From positions 1-64,000 of the forward strand of contig NZ_JAUCZC010000009.1 in the NCBI RefSeq assembly GCF_030373265.1: 64,000 bases of DNA, written 5' to 3'. The position numbers and the translations under genes are program-made. Below are positions 30,149 to 40,958 of this stretch, piece by piece. The DNA is from Blastomonas sp. Its GTDB lineage: Bacteria; Pseudomonadota; Alphaproteobacteria; Sphingomonadales; Sphingomonadaceae. Every line of letters starts with the position of its first letter. The first letter of the stretch is position 1. The notes beneath the pieces were generated by a model. It was not told the origin of the DNA, did not search any database, and was given only the letters and a program-made list of their open reading frames with translations.

Positions 30149-31192
30149 TCAGCGCCACCGCACCCAGGCGCCATGTGCCTGCGCTTCGCCGAGCAGACTC
30201 GGCTCGCAACCGCCGGGCCAGTACCGCACCTTCAACTCATGGCGGAAGGTCGCGCGGTTGGTTTCCAGCGCGATCCATCCCAGCGGGCGTTCCGCCGTCG
30301 CTGCGGCCCCCGCTCGGGCCATCGCGGCTTCGATCATCACCTGCCGCTCGGGCGGGATGTATTGCCAAACGATCGAATGCATCAGCACGCGGGTGACGCC
30401 CGGCTCCTGCGGCTCGGCCAGCCGCGCGGTGACCCAGTCGGCAGCGTCGGCCTGGACCAGATCGACTGGGCGCGCACGGATCATCGCGATGCCCGCCTCC
30501 ATCCGTTCGAACCGCGCATGCGCCTCGGGCCAGATATAGGCGATCAGCCGGTCGGCAGCGGCGTCATCGCGCACATCGATCGGCTGGAGGTCGCAGCCGC
30601 GCACGCTGGTGATGTGGAAAGCCGTATCCGGTGGAGGCGCGCCCTGCCAGTCGGGGCGGATCGTGCACGGTGCATCCGCAGGGCCCGAGACCACCCCGCC
30701 AAGATCATAGCCATAACGGTCGATCAGCAGGTTCATCCCCGCGCTCGACCCGATCTCGCCCAGTTCGAACACAGCCGTCGTCCGGCTCGCCAGCCAGTGC
30801 AGCGCCGCGACGAAGCTTGCCGAGCGCCCCGCCTCGTTGGTCTGCGGCGGGCCGTCGAACCACGGCAGCAGCTCGGCATCGTGCGCGGCCACCACGTCTG
30901 CGACGATCGCATCGATCTGAGCCTGCCCCGTCACCTCGCGGGCGTAGACCGCGCCCAGCGCAGGCCCCTCCCCCTTGCGGAACAGATGATGCAGCCCGCC
31001 CGCCAGCCGCAGCGGCATTGCATCGGCGAGCACATCGCCCGGCCAATCCGCGATCCGTCGCCCGCACGCCGTATCTCCGCGTGCCAGGGCAATCAGCGCG
31101 CGGCAGATCGCCGCGGTCGCCGGCGCATCATTGGCCGCCACGTGATCGGCCTGCGCGCCGATCTGCCATGCGATTTCGTCGTGCCGCTCCAT
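30149..31192 (-). CDS. DUF2332 family protein
   Basis: 347 residues, start at 31192 ([10 protein letters not shown]). The sequence matches the DUF2332 pattern: [25 protein letters not shown], a conserved [10 protein letters not shown], then [17 protein letters not shown] and [15 protein letters not shown]. The GxSAGMNL part resembles a Rossmann-like nucleotide or SAM site, but the function is unknown. It is divergent from hisG, 38 bases between starts. Confidence 0.85.
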   Translation of the reverse strand: MERHDEIAWQIGAQADHVAANDAPATAAICRALIALARGDTACGRRIADWPGDVLADAMPLRLAGGLHHLFRKGEGPALGAVYAREVTGQAQIDAIVADVVAAHDAELLPWFDGPPQTNEAGRSASFVAALHWLASRTTAVFELGEIGSSAGMNLLIDRYGYDLGGVVSGPADAPCTIRPDWQGAPPPDTAFHITSVRGCDLQPIDVRDDAAADRLIAYIWPEAHARFERMEAGIAMIRARPVDLVQADAADWVTARLAEPQEPGVTRVLMHSIVWQYIPPERQVMIEAAMARAGAAATAERPLGWIALETNRATFRHELKVRYWPGGCEPSLLGEAQAHGAWVRWR

Positions 31193-31230
31193 ATTGCCCT
31201 TTGCCCTGCTTGGCCCTACATGCCGCGACC

Positions 31231-31896
31231 ATGGCCGACACGCTGATCTTTGCAATCCCCAAGGGGCGAATCCTCGACGATGCCCTGCCCGTGCTGGCGC
31301 GGGTGGGGATCGAGCCTGCGCCCGAATTCCACGATCCCAAGAACCGCTCGCTGCGCTTCCGCACCAACCGCGCCGACATGGACATCATCCGCGTGCGCGC
31401 GTTCGATGTCGCGACCTTCGTGGCGCATGGCGCGGCGCAGATCGGCATCGTCGGCTCGGACGTGATCGACGAGTTCGATTATTCGGACCTCTACGCGCCC
31501 GTGGACCTCAACTTCGGCCATTGCCGCCTGTCGGTGGCAGAGCCCGTCGACGAGGCCGGCGCGCGCCAGCCGCGCCCGTCGCACATCCGCGTCGCCACCA
31601 AATATCCCAACATCACCCGCCGCCATTTCGAACGGCAGGGCGTGCAGGCCGAGTGCGTGAAGCTGAACGGCGCGATGGAGCTCGCCCCCTCGCTGGGTCT
31701 GGCGCGGCAGATCGTCGATCTGGTGGAATCGGGCCGCACGCTCAAGGACAACGGCCTGGTTGAAACCGAAGTCATCACGCAGGTGTCGGCACGGCTGATC
31801 ATCAACCGCGCCGCGCTCAAAAAGGATCATGCGCGGCTGGGGCCGCTGATGTCCGCGTTCCGCGATCTCGCCGCCGAGCAGAGGCAGGCGGCATGA
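31231..31896 (+). CDS. hisG: ATP phosphoribosyltransferase, short form
   Basis: First step of histidine synthesis (ATP + PRPP). 221 residues, the short form that lacks the regulatory domain and normally needs HisZ, which is not in the window. It opens [20 protein letters not shown] and has [10 protein letters not shown] and the PRPP-loop region near [18 protein letters not shown]. The stop overlaps the hisD start (ATGA), so the two are translationally coupled. Confidence 0.96.
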   Translation: MADTLIFAIPKGRILDDALPVLARVGIEPAPEFHDPKNRSLRFRTNRADMDIIRVRAFDVATFVAHGAAQIGIVGSDVIDEFDYSDLYAPVDLNFGHCRLSVAEPVDEAGARQPRPSHIRVATKYPNITRRHFERQGVQAECVKLNGAMELAPSLGLARQIVDLVESGRTLKDNGLVETEVITQVSARLIINRAALKKDHARLGPLMSAFRDLAAEQRQAA

Positions 31897-33182
31897 CGCT
31901 GCGACTTTCCACGCGCGATGCCAATTTCGCCAAGGCGTTCGACCGGCTGGTGCGCGGTCGTCGCGAGAGCGATATCGAGGTCAGCCGCGATGTCACCGCG
32001 ATCATCGCCGACGTCAAGGCGCGCGGCGATGCGGCGCTGATCGATTACACCGCACGCTTCGACAACCACAGCCTTGATGGCGACGGCTGGAGCATCGGCA
32101 AGGCGGAGTGTGCGGCAGCCTATGCGGCGCTCTCCGACGAGCTGCGCACCGCGCTCGATCTCGCCGCCAGCCGCATTCGCGCCTATCACGCAGCGCAACT
32201 GCCCGAGGACCGTGACTATACCGATGCCGCAGGCGTGCGCCTCGGTGCGCGCTGGACCGCGGTCGATGCTGCCGGGCTCTACGTGCCCGGTGGCCGCGCG
32301 GCATACCCATCATCGCTGCTGATGAACGCGATCCCCGCCAAGGTCGCAGGGGTCGAGCGACTGGTCGTCGTCACGCCCACGCCCCAGGGGATCATCAACC
32401 CGCTGGTGCTCGCCGCTGCGCATCTGGCAGGAGTCGACGAGATCTGGCGGATCGGTGGCGCGCAGGCGGTTGCGGCGCTTGCCTTCGGCACCGACACGAT
32501 CCGCGCGGTCGATGTCATCACCGGCCCCGGCAATGCCTGGGTCGCCGAGGCCAAGCGCCAGCTTTACGGCGTGGTCGGCATCGACATGGTCGCAGGCCCC
32601 TCCGAGATCGTCGTGGTGTCGGACGCCAAAAGCGACCCCGAATGGATCGCCGCCGACCTGCTCAGCCAGTCCGAACATGACCCGACCAGCCAGTCGATCC
32701 TGTTCACCGACGATGCGGGCTTTGCCGACATTGTCGCGGATACCGTCGGTGTCCAGCTCGCCCAGCTTTCGACCGAACAGGTTGCAACCAAGGCGTGGGA
32801 AACCAACGGCGCGATCATCGTCGTCGACAGCCTCGAAGACGCGATGCCGCTGGTCAACCGGCTCGCCGCCGAGCATCTCGAGCTCGCGGTCGATGAGCCC
32901 GAAAAGCTGTTCGCCAAGGTGAAGCACGCTGGCTCGGTGTTCCTGGGGCGCCTCACCCCCGAGGCCGTCGGCGATTACGTCGCCGGGCCCAACCATGTGC
33001 TGCCCACCGGGCGGCGCGCACGCTTTTCTTCGGGCCTGTCGGTGCTCGATTTCATGAAGCGCACCAGCTTTATCGAGCTGGGTCGCGAAGGCCTGCAGGC
33101 GATCGGTCCGGCAGCGGTGGCGCTCGCCGAGATGGAAGGCCTGCCCGCGCACGCCGACAGCGTCCGGCGCCGCCTGACATGA
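31893..33182 (+). CDS. hisD: Histidinol dehydrogenase
   Basis: Zinc enzyme for the last two oxidations of histidine synthesis. 429 residues. Signature [16 protein letters not shown], upstream [17 protein letters not shown], the [13 protein letters not shown] site with catalytic residues, and a C-terminal metal-binding region ([20 protein letters not shown]). It overlaps hisG by four bases and is followed 10 bases later by nusB. Confidence 0.97.
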   Translation: MTLRLSTRDANFAKAFDRLVRGRRESDIEVSRDVTAIIADVKARGDAALIDYTARFDNHSLDGDGWSIGKAECAAAYAALSDELRTALDLAASRIRAYHAAQLPEDRDYTDAAGVRLGARWTAVDAAGLYVPGGRAAYPSSLLMNAIPAKVAGVERLVVVTPTPQGIINPLVLAAAHLAGVDEIWRIGGAQAVAALAFGTDTIRAVDVITGPGNAWVAEAKRQLYGVVGIDMVAGPSEIVVVSDAKSDPEWIAADLLSQSEHDPTSQSILFTDDAGFADIVADTVGVQLAQLSTEQVATKAWETNGAIIVVDSLEDAMPLVNRLAAEHLELAVDEPEKLFAKVKHAGSVFLGRLTPEAVGDYVAGPNHVLPTGRRARFSSGLSVLDFMKRTSFIELGREGLQAIGPAAVALAEMEGLPAHADSVRRRLT

Positions 33183-33192
33183 TGGAACCCCA

Positions 33193-33639
33193 ATGAACCC
33201 AAAATCCCAATCCCGCTCCGCCGCCCGCCTTGCCGCGGTCCAGGCGCTGTACCAGCACACGATGGAGGAAATCCCCATCCCGCAGTTGCTGCACGAGTTC
33301 CACATGCACCGGCTGGGGGAGGAAATCGATGACGACCAGTTCGCCGACGCCGATGTCGACTTCTTTGACGATGTCGTCGAAGGCACCACTGCGCGGCTCG
33401 CCGAGATCGATGGGCTGATCGAGGGCAAGCTTGCCAGCGGCTGGTCGCTGACCCGGCTCGACCGCACGTTGCACCAGATCCTGCGCGCGGGCACCTATGA
33501 GCTGCTGGCGCGGCGCGATGTCCCGGTGGGCAGCGTGATCAACGAATATCTCGATGTCGCGCACGCGTTCTTCGACGCCAAGGACACGCGCTTTGCCAAC
33601 GGGTTGCTCGACGCGATTGCCAAAGATGTGCGGGCATAA
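33193..33639 (+). CDS. nusB: Transcription antitermination factor NusB
   Basis: 148-residue all-helical RNA-binding protein of the rRNA antitermination complex. It begins with KSQSRSAARLAAVQALYQHTME (Arg-rich RNA-binding helix). The C-terminal half has VINEYLDVAHAFFDAKDTRFANGLLDAIAKDVRA, the conserved NusB end. It follows hisD in an operon-like series. Confidence 0.95.
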   Translation: MNPKSQSRSAARLAAVQALYQHTMEEIPIPQLLHEFHMHRLGEEIDDDQFADADVDFFDDVVEGTTARLAEIDGLIEGKLASGWSLTRLDRTLHQILRAGTYELLARRDVPVGSVINEYLDVAHAFFDAKDTRFANGLLDAIAKDVRA

Positions 33640-33649
33640 CGGCCCATCT

Positions 33650-33730
33650 TCGTCATTCCCGCGAACGCGGGAATCCCGCTTCGGTGTGACGCTGGCGCAA
33701 AAGCGGGACCCCCGCCTGCGCGGGGGTGAC
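33650..33730. repeat. Palindromic intergenic repeat pair
   Basis: Two hairpins: TTCCCGCGAACGCGGGAA at 33656-33673 and ACCCCCGC / GCGGGGGT at 33708-33727. The ends CGTCA...TGACG are mirror copies. It is the same family as the element at 6832-6904 and lies between nusB and thiL. Confidence 0.7.
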
Positions 33731-33747
33731 GTAAAAGGTCAGGCTGT

Positions 33748-34677
33748 TTGGTCTTGACCACCGAGCCCGCCTTCATCGACCTGCTCCGCAAGCTCGCCAC
33801 CGATCCGGCGGCGCGGGGGCTCAACGATGACGCGGCGGTGCTGACCATCGGCCAGCAGGCGCTGGTCGTCACCAAGGACATGCTCGCCGAGGGCGTGCAC
33901 TTCCTCGCCGCCGATCCCCCCGCCGATGTCGCGTGGAAGCTGGTCGCGGTGAATGTGTCCGATCTGGCCGCCAAGGGCGCGACCCCGCTGGCCTGCCTGA
34001 CCGGGCACACGCTGTCCGGGGATGCGGCGTGGGACCGCGCCTTTGTCGACGGACTGGGCGAGGCTCTAATCCATTACGGCATGATGCTGATCGGCGGCGA
34101 TACGATCAGCGCGCCGGTGGGCACGCCGCGGGTGCTGTCGCTGACCGCGATCGGCCTCCCCTCGGTGCCGGTGCCGCCTTCGCGCAGCGGCGCGCTCGCA
34201 GGCGACGGGCTGTTCGTCACCGGGACGATCGGCGATGGCTGGGCCGGGCTGCAGCTGCTGCAGAAGGGCAAGAGCGCGCCGCCTTCGCTGATCGCGGCCT
34301 ATCGCCGGCCGCAGGCGCGCATCGCCGATGGCCGCGCGCTGGCGCCGATCGCGCATGCGATGATGGACGTGTCCGATGGGCTGCTGATCGATGCCGCGCG
34401 GATGGCAGGCGCCTCGAACCTGGCGGTGCGGATCAATCTGGCCAAGGTTCCGCTTTCGGACGACTTCGTCCAGACGTTTGGCGCCGATCAGGCCTCTGCC
34501 CTGTCGGCCGCCACCGGTGGCGACGATTATCGGCTGCTGTTCGCCGCCGACAGCGAAGCGCATTTGCCGGTCGCCGCACAGCGCGTCGGCAGTTTTTCCG
34601 AAGGGTCTGGCCTCAGCCTGGTATGGAACGGATTGCCGGTCGATTTGCCAAAAAAGCTCGGCTGGCTGCACGGCTGA
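33748..34677 (+). CDS. thiL: Thiamine-monophosphate kinase
   Basis: Phosphorylates thiamine monophosphate to the diphosphate. 309 residues, TTG start with AAAAGG upstream; another TTG at 33754 is possible. Motifs: NDDAAVL (metal and phosphate site), ITKDMLAEGVHF-like VTKDMLAEGVHF, the GGDT after LIHYGMMLIGGDT, and the C-terminal ATGGDDYRLLF. It follows nusB with the repeat in between. Confidence 0.95.
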   Translation: MVLTTEPAFIDLLRKLATDPAARGLNDDAAVLTIGQQALVVTKDMLAEGVHFLAADPPADVAWKLVAVNVSDLAAKGATPLACLTGHTLSGDAAWDRAFVDGLGEALIHYGMMLIGGDTISAPVGTPRVLSLTAIGLPSVPVPPSRSGALAGDGLFVTGTIGDGWAGLQLLQKGKSAPPSLIAAYRRPQARIADGRALAPIAHAMMDVSDGLLIDAARMAGASNLAVRINLAKVPLSDDFVQTFGADQASALSAATGGDDYRLLFAADSEAHLPVAAQRVGSFSEGSGLSLVWNGLPVDLPKKLGWLHG

Positions 34678-34812
34678 ACCCTTAACTTTATTAAGTTGCG
34701 CCCCTGTAAACCCCGCTTATACCTATGCGCCGGGACGCTGACGTTCATGTGAAGGGCGCGGTGATCACCGACCTTGGCCAATATGGCCTTCGCTTTTTTG
34801 GGGGAGCGACGC

Positions 34813-36945
<2,133 letters not shown>

Positions 36946-36980
36946 AGCTTGCGTTAGCCTTCTCATCTGAACGACAACTC

Positions 36981-37011
36981 GCCCCGCCGGTCCCTTCCGG
37001 CGGGGCTTTTT
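36981..37011 (+). terminator. Rho-independent terminator of hppA
   Basis: A 10-bp perfect stem GCCCCGCCGG / CCGGCGGGGC with a 6-base loop TCCCTT, followed by TTTTT. It lies 36 bases after the hppA stop. Confidence 0.92.
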
Positions 37012-37094
37012 CTTGGCAACTGCCGCCGCGCCATGATCGCGTTTCAGGCTTAACGGATTAACCACTGCACTTAAGCTGTTGTTTCGATGTTATG

Positions 37095-37152
37095 CGCTAT
37101 AGCGTCTTGGGGGTCCGAGGTTGTTCCGGACTGAAGCAGGAACGCTATAGCC
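37095..37152 (+). promoter_or_regulatory. Repeated CGCTATAGC motif before the CelD-type gene
   Basis: The perfect palindrome CGCTATAGCG is at 37095-37104. A near copy, CGCTATAGCC, is at 37143-37152 and ends two bases before the ATG at 37155. The spacing is 48 bases. Two operator-like half-sites or an mRNA stem are possible; no known regulator was recognised. Confidence 0.35.
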
Positions 37153-37154
37153 GC

Positions 37155-38357
37155 ATGGATCAAGGCCTGGTCACGGCAGGATCGATAACCGTCACGGCGG
37201 CAGACGTCGGGATGCGCCTGTCGCGTTTCGATCCGGCGGCCCTCGATGCAGCGTTCGTGAACGCCTGGCACCGGCTTGCCGATACCGCCAGCGAGCCCAA
37301 TTTTTTCCATGCGCCCGAGTTTCTGGTTCCCGCGATCCGCCACTGCGATACGCTGCGCCGAGCCGAGATCGCCGCGGTGCATATCGATGACCAGTTGTGC
37401 GGACTGATGCCGATCGCGCGCGAGACGCATTATGGCCGATGGCCGGTGCCGCACAGCCAGAACTGGCGGCACCCCAACTGCTTTCTGGGCACGCCTTTGG
37501 TTCGGCCCGGCCACGAAACCGCATTCTGGCAAGCGCTGCTTGGCGATCTTGACCGCAGGTCGAATGCGGGCCTGTTTCTGCACCTGCACGGCATCGCCAC
37601 CGATGGCCCGGTGTTCGCCGCGCTGGAGCAGCTTTGCGCCCGCCAGCAACGCGGCTGCGCCATCGTGCTCGCCGAAGAACGCGCGATGCTGGCGACCGAC
37701 CTCGATGGCCCCGCCTATTACGAGCAGGTGGTGCGCAAGAAGAAGCGCAAGGAACTGGCCCGCCTGCGCAACCGGCTCGCCGAGCTTGGCAGCATCGAAA
37801 CCATCGAGGGCTGCGAGCCCGCCGGGCTCGATGCCTGGCTGGCCGAGTTCATGGCGCTCGAGCAATCGGGATGGAAGGGCCGCAACGGCTCTGCCCTGAC
37901 CGATATGACGGAGACCCGGGCCCTGTTTCTCGAGGCGAGCCACGCCGCGCACGCCTCCGGGCGGCTGCATCTCATCGCCATGCGGCTCGATGGACATGCG
38001 ATCGCAATGCTGGTCAATTTCCTGAGCCCGCCCGGCGGCTTCTCGTTCAAGACCGCTTTTGCCGAGGAATACGCCCGCTTCTCGCCCGGGGTGCTGCTGC
38101 AGATCGACAATCTCGATATTTTGAAGCATCATGGCCTCGCCTGGATGGACAGCTGCGCCGCCGAGGGCCATCCGATGATCGACAGCCTGTGGGCCGAGCG
38201 CCGCCATGTCGCGCGCGTGTCGGTCGCGCTCAAGGGCTATGGTCGCCCTGCCCTGTTCGGCCTGTTCCGCCAGGGCGAACGCATGATGGACCGTCGCCGC
38301 GCCGCTGCTGCCGGTGCCCCCGCGCCTTCCCATTCCGTGGAGAATGACGATGACTGA
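37155..38357 (+). CDS. GNAT N-acyltransferase, CelD/BcsL type (Acetyltransf_6)
   Basis: 400 residues from the ATG at 37155. Two GNAT-like halves; the conserved part is the basic VRKKKRKELARLRNRLAELG followed by AEFMALEQSGWKGRNGSAL and the C-terminal acyl-CoA fold (LHLIAMRLDGHAIAMLVNF, FKTAFAEEYARFSPGVLLQID). This is the CelD/FemAB-like family whose members acylate amines in envelope molecules. Its stop overlaps the cupin gene, so they are co-expressed. The substrate is unknown. Confidence 0.8.
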   Translation: MDQGLVTAGSITVTAADVGMRLSRFDPAALDAAFVNAWHRLADTASEPNFFHAPEFLVPAIRHCDTLRRAEIAAVHIDDQLCGLMPIARETHYGRWPVPHSQNWRHPNCFLGTPLVRPGHETAFWQALLGDLDRRSNAGLFLHLHGIATDGPVFAALEQLCARQQRGCAIVLAEERAMLATDLDGPAYYEQVVRKKKRKELARLRNRLAELGSIETIEGCEPAGLDAWLAEFMALEQSGWKGRNGSALTDMTETRALFLEASHAAHASGRLHLIAMRLDGHAIAMLVNFLSPPGGFSFKTAFAEEYARFSPGVLLQIDNLDILKHHGLAWMDSCAAEGHPMIDSLWAERRHVARVSVALKGYGRPALFGLFRQGERMMDRRRAAAAGAPAPSHSVENDDD

Positions 38358-39237
38358 TCAGCCCCATCCGGCCGAATTTGCAGATGCCCTGACCGGCGCG
38401 GTGTTCACCGGCGATGCCAAGGCACGCTTTGCGCTGTGCTATCCCGAAACGCCGCATGTGCTCAGCCACTGCCTGCTGCAGCACCCGCTGCTCGAGCTCG
38501 AGGCGCTGGCGAAGCTGGGCGAATCGCTGCCCGACCGGTCGCTCGAATACAACCGCGGCGATCTGCCCATCGGCATCCGCCCCGAGGACGTGCCCTCGAA
38601 CGGCATGACCATCGGCGAGACGATCCGCGGGATCGACAGCGCCAACAGCTGGTGCGTGCTCAAGAACATCGAACAGGTGCCGGCCTATAGCGATCTGTTG
38701 CTGGCGCTGCTGGGTGAACTCGACGATGTCACCAGCGTGACGACCGGCGCGATGCTGCGCCCGGAAGGCTTCATCTTCGTGTCCTCGCCCGGATCGATGA
38801 CGCCCTATCATTTCGATCCCGAACACAACATCCTGCTGCAATTGCGCGGCCACAAGACGATGACGGTGTTCCCGGCAGGCGACCCGCGCTTTGCCGCGCC
38901 GCAAGCGCACGAGGCCTATCATTCGGGCGGCGGGCCGCGCAATCTGCCCTGGGACGAGGGCTTTGCCGCACACGGCACCGATTACCGCCTCGATCCCGGC
39001 CAGGCGATCTTCGTCCCCGTGATGGCGCCGCATTATGTCCGCAACGGCGACAAGCCCTCGATCTCGCTGTCGATCACCTGGCGCTCCGAATGGAGCTATG
39101 CCGAGACCGACGCGCACGCGATGAATTCGGTGCTGCGCAAGTTCGGCCTCAACCCCGCCCCGCCCCGGCGCTATCCGGTCAACAATGCGGTGAAATCCTT
39201 CGGCTACCGGGTGCTGCGCAAGCTCGGGCTCGACTGA
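38350..39237 (+). CDS. Cupin-like (JmjC-type) protein
   Basis: 295 residues; start at 38350 chosen because GGAG ends 7 bases upstream, making an 8-base overlap with the previous gene. The jelly-roll core has SSPGSMTPYHFDPEHNILLQLRGHKTMTVFP: H-F-D gives the first iron ligands, and a later His in VMAPHYVRNG gives the third, as in 2-oxoglutarate-dependent JmjC-like oxygenases. Substrate unknown. Translational coupling to the acyltransferase suggests they act on the same molecule. Confidence 0.78.
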   Translation: MTDQPHPAEFADALTGAVFTGDAKARFALCYPETPHVLSHCLLQHPLLELEALAKLGESLPDRSLEYNRGDLPIGIRPEDVPSNGMTIGETIRGIDSANSWCVLKNIEQVPAYSDLLLALLGELDDVTSVTTGAMLRPEGFIFVSSPGSMTPYHFDPEHNILLQLRGHKTMTVFPAGDPRFAAPQAHEAYHSGGGPRNLPWDEGFAAHGTDYRLDPGQAIFVPVMAPHYVRNGDKPSISLSITWRSEWSYAETDAHAMNSVLRKFGLNPAPPRRYPVNNAVKSFGYRVLRKLGLD

Positions 39238-39309
39238 ACGCACCACCGGGCGCACCACCCGCCGCACAGTGGCTGGACCTGACGCGGTTTTTCGCACACA
39301 GCCTCACAG

Positions 39310-40161
39310 ATGTCCGAACGTCTGAGCATCCTTCTGCAGCACCTGCTGCCCAAGCAACTCGTCACCACGCTGGCCGGGCGTGTAGCCGGAGCGCGCGGCG
39401 GCGGCGCGACCACCAGGCTGATCCGCTGGTTCGTGGGCCGCTACAAGGTCGACATGAGCGAGGCGGAAAACCCCGATATCGCAAGCTATGCCAGCTTCAA
39501 CGACTTTTTCACCCGCCCGCTCAAGGCCGGTGCGCGGCCCTTGGCCGACGCGGATTTCGTCAGCCCGGTCGATGGCGCGATCAGCCAGTTCGGCGCGATC
39601 GACGACCACCATATCCTGCAGGCCAAGGGCCACCGCTACACCATCACCGATCTGGTCGGCGGCGATGCCGCGCTGGCCGCACCCTTCCAGCATGGCAGCT
39701 TTGCCAATCTGTACCTGTCGCCGCGCGACTATCACCGGTTGCACATGCCCTGCGACGGGCGGCTGATGCGGATGATCCATGTTCCCGGCGCGCTCTACTC
39801 GGTCAATCCGGTGACCGCACGCGGCGTCGCCAACCTGTTCGCGCGCAACGAGCGCGTGGTGTGCGTGTTCGAATCGCCCGAGCACGGCCCGTTCGTGATG
39901 GTGCTGGTCGGCGCTACGGTGGTGGGCAGCATGGCGACGCCCTGGCACGGGGTGATCAACGCCAAGCGCACGGGCAGGCTCTCGCAATGGGATTACACCG
40001 ATCAGGACATCACGCTCGCCAAGGGCGCGGAAATGGGTCGCTTCCTGCTGGGATCGACGGTGATCATGCTGTTCCGGCAGGACAACATCGTGTTCAATCC
40101 CGATTGGGCGCCCGAACGGCCGGTGCGGCTGGGCGAGATGATGGGCAATCGCCCGGGCTGA
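39310..40161 (+). CDS. psd: Phosphatidylserine decarboxylase
   Basis: Pyruvoyl enzyme that makes phosphatidylethanolamine. 283 residues. N-terminal membrane-associated part, then YASFNDFFTRPLKAGARP, VSPVDGAISQFG and FLYLSPRDYHRLHMP-like (NLYLSPRDYHRLHMPCDG). The self-cleavage motif is LGST at residues 247-250, with Ser249 becoming the pyruvoyl group. It follows the cupin gene by 72 bases on the same strand. Confidence 0.95.
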   Translation: MSERLSILLQHLLPKQLVTTLAGRVAGARGGGATTRLIRWFVGRYKVDMSEAENPDIASYASFNDFFTRPLKAGARPLADADFVSPVDGAISQFGAIDDHHILQAKGHRYTITDLVGGDAALAAPFQHGSFANLYLSPRDYHRLHMPCDGRLMRMIHVPGALYSVNPVTARGVANLFARNERVVCVFESPEHGPFVMVLVGATVVGSMATPWHGVINAKRTGRLSQWDYTDQDITLAKGAEMGRFLLGSTVIMLFRQDNIVFNPDWAPERPVRLGEMMGNRPG

Positions 40162-40166
40162 CCACG

Positions 40167-40195
40167 CCTCGCCGGGGCCTCGCCGGGGCCTCGCC
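40167..40195. repeat. Short tandem repeat between convergent genes
   Basis: The 11-base unit CCTCGCCGGGG occurs 2.6 times in the 34-base gap between psd and the convergent GNAT gene. Confidence 0.7.
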
Positions 40196-40816
40196 TTATA
40201 GATAGCGGTCGAGCGCCGCGAAGATGTCGCGGATCCCCTGCAGGTCGCTGGTCGCGCGCAGCTTGGCGATGGCGGGCTTCACCTCCAAAGTATAGTCCTG
40301 CACGCCGCTGTCCCATTGCCGCAGCTCGCCTCCGATCGCGCGGATGAAGCCGATCGCGGCCTGGTTTTCCGCCAGCGTCTGGATGTCGAGCACTGGCATC
40401 TGCTCGGCGCAGCAGTTGATCAGCAGCACCGCCGTCAGCATCCGACCCAGCCCGATGCCGTGATAATCGTCGAGGATCGCGACCGAGAACTCGCCCGACC
40501 GGTCCTGCTCGGAGCTGCGGAAGGCGTGGACCGCGCCGATCGCGGGGTTGTCCGCGCCGTCCATATGGATCGCACCCCAGGCGATATGGTCATGCCCGTC
40601 GGCGTCGACCAGTTTCCGGATGACGCTGTCCGATGGCATCGGCTGCACCGAGAAGAACCGCAGATAGCGCGACTGGGTGGAAAGATGCGCGATGCCCGCG
40701 CGCATCTGCTCGGCGTCCGAGCTGCGGATCGAGCGGATGCAGATCGATCTGCCGTCGCTGGCGGTGGTGTGGATGATCTGGTCGATGATCTCGCCCGAAG
40801 GCCGTTCGTCGCTCAT
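40196..40816 (-). CDS. GNAT family N-acetyltransferase
   Basis: 206 residues from the ATG at 40816 (MSDERPSGE); longer starts lack a ribosome site. The acetyl-CoA loop is LDDYHGIGLGRMLTAVLL (Q/R-x-x-G-x-G/A form) in the middle, with FSVAILDD before it. An N-terminal part IRSIRSSDAEQMRAGIAHLSTQSRYLRFF resembles acetyltransferases that modify proteins. Convergent with psd and divergent from the AceE-like gene. Substrate unknown. Confidence 0.82.
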   Translation of the reverse strand: MSDERPSGEIIDQIIHTTASDGRSICIRSIRSSDAEQMRAGIAHLSTQSRYLRFFSVQPMPSDSVIRKLVDADGHDHIAWGAIHMDGADNPAIGAVHAFRSSEQDRSGEFSVAILDDYHGIGLGRMLTAVLLINCCAEQMPVLDIQTLAENQAAIGFIRAIGGELRQWDSGVQDYTLEVKPAIAKLRATSDLQGIRDIFAALDRYL

Positions 40817-40958
40817 TGGTCTTGCGCCCTCGCTCAGTCTTTGCCGCTCGGACTGCATCACAATCGACCGGCGGCGTTTTTGCAACCTAGCAAAATCCGG
40901 CCGACCAACGATATAGCATGCAGCCCTGCCCTTGGCCCATCGGAAGGTTACCCCGCCA

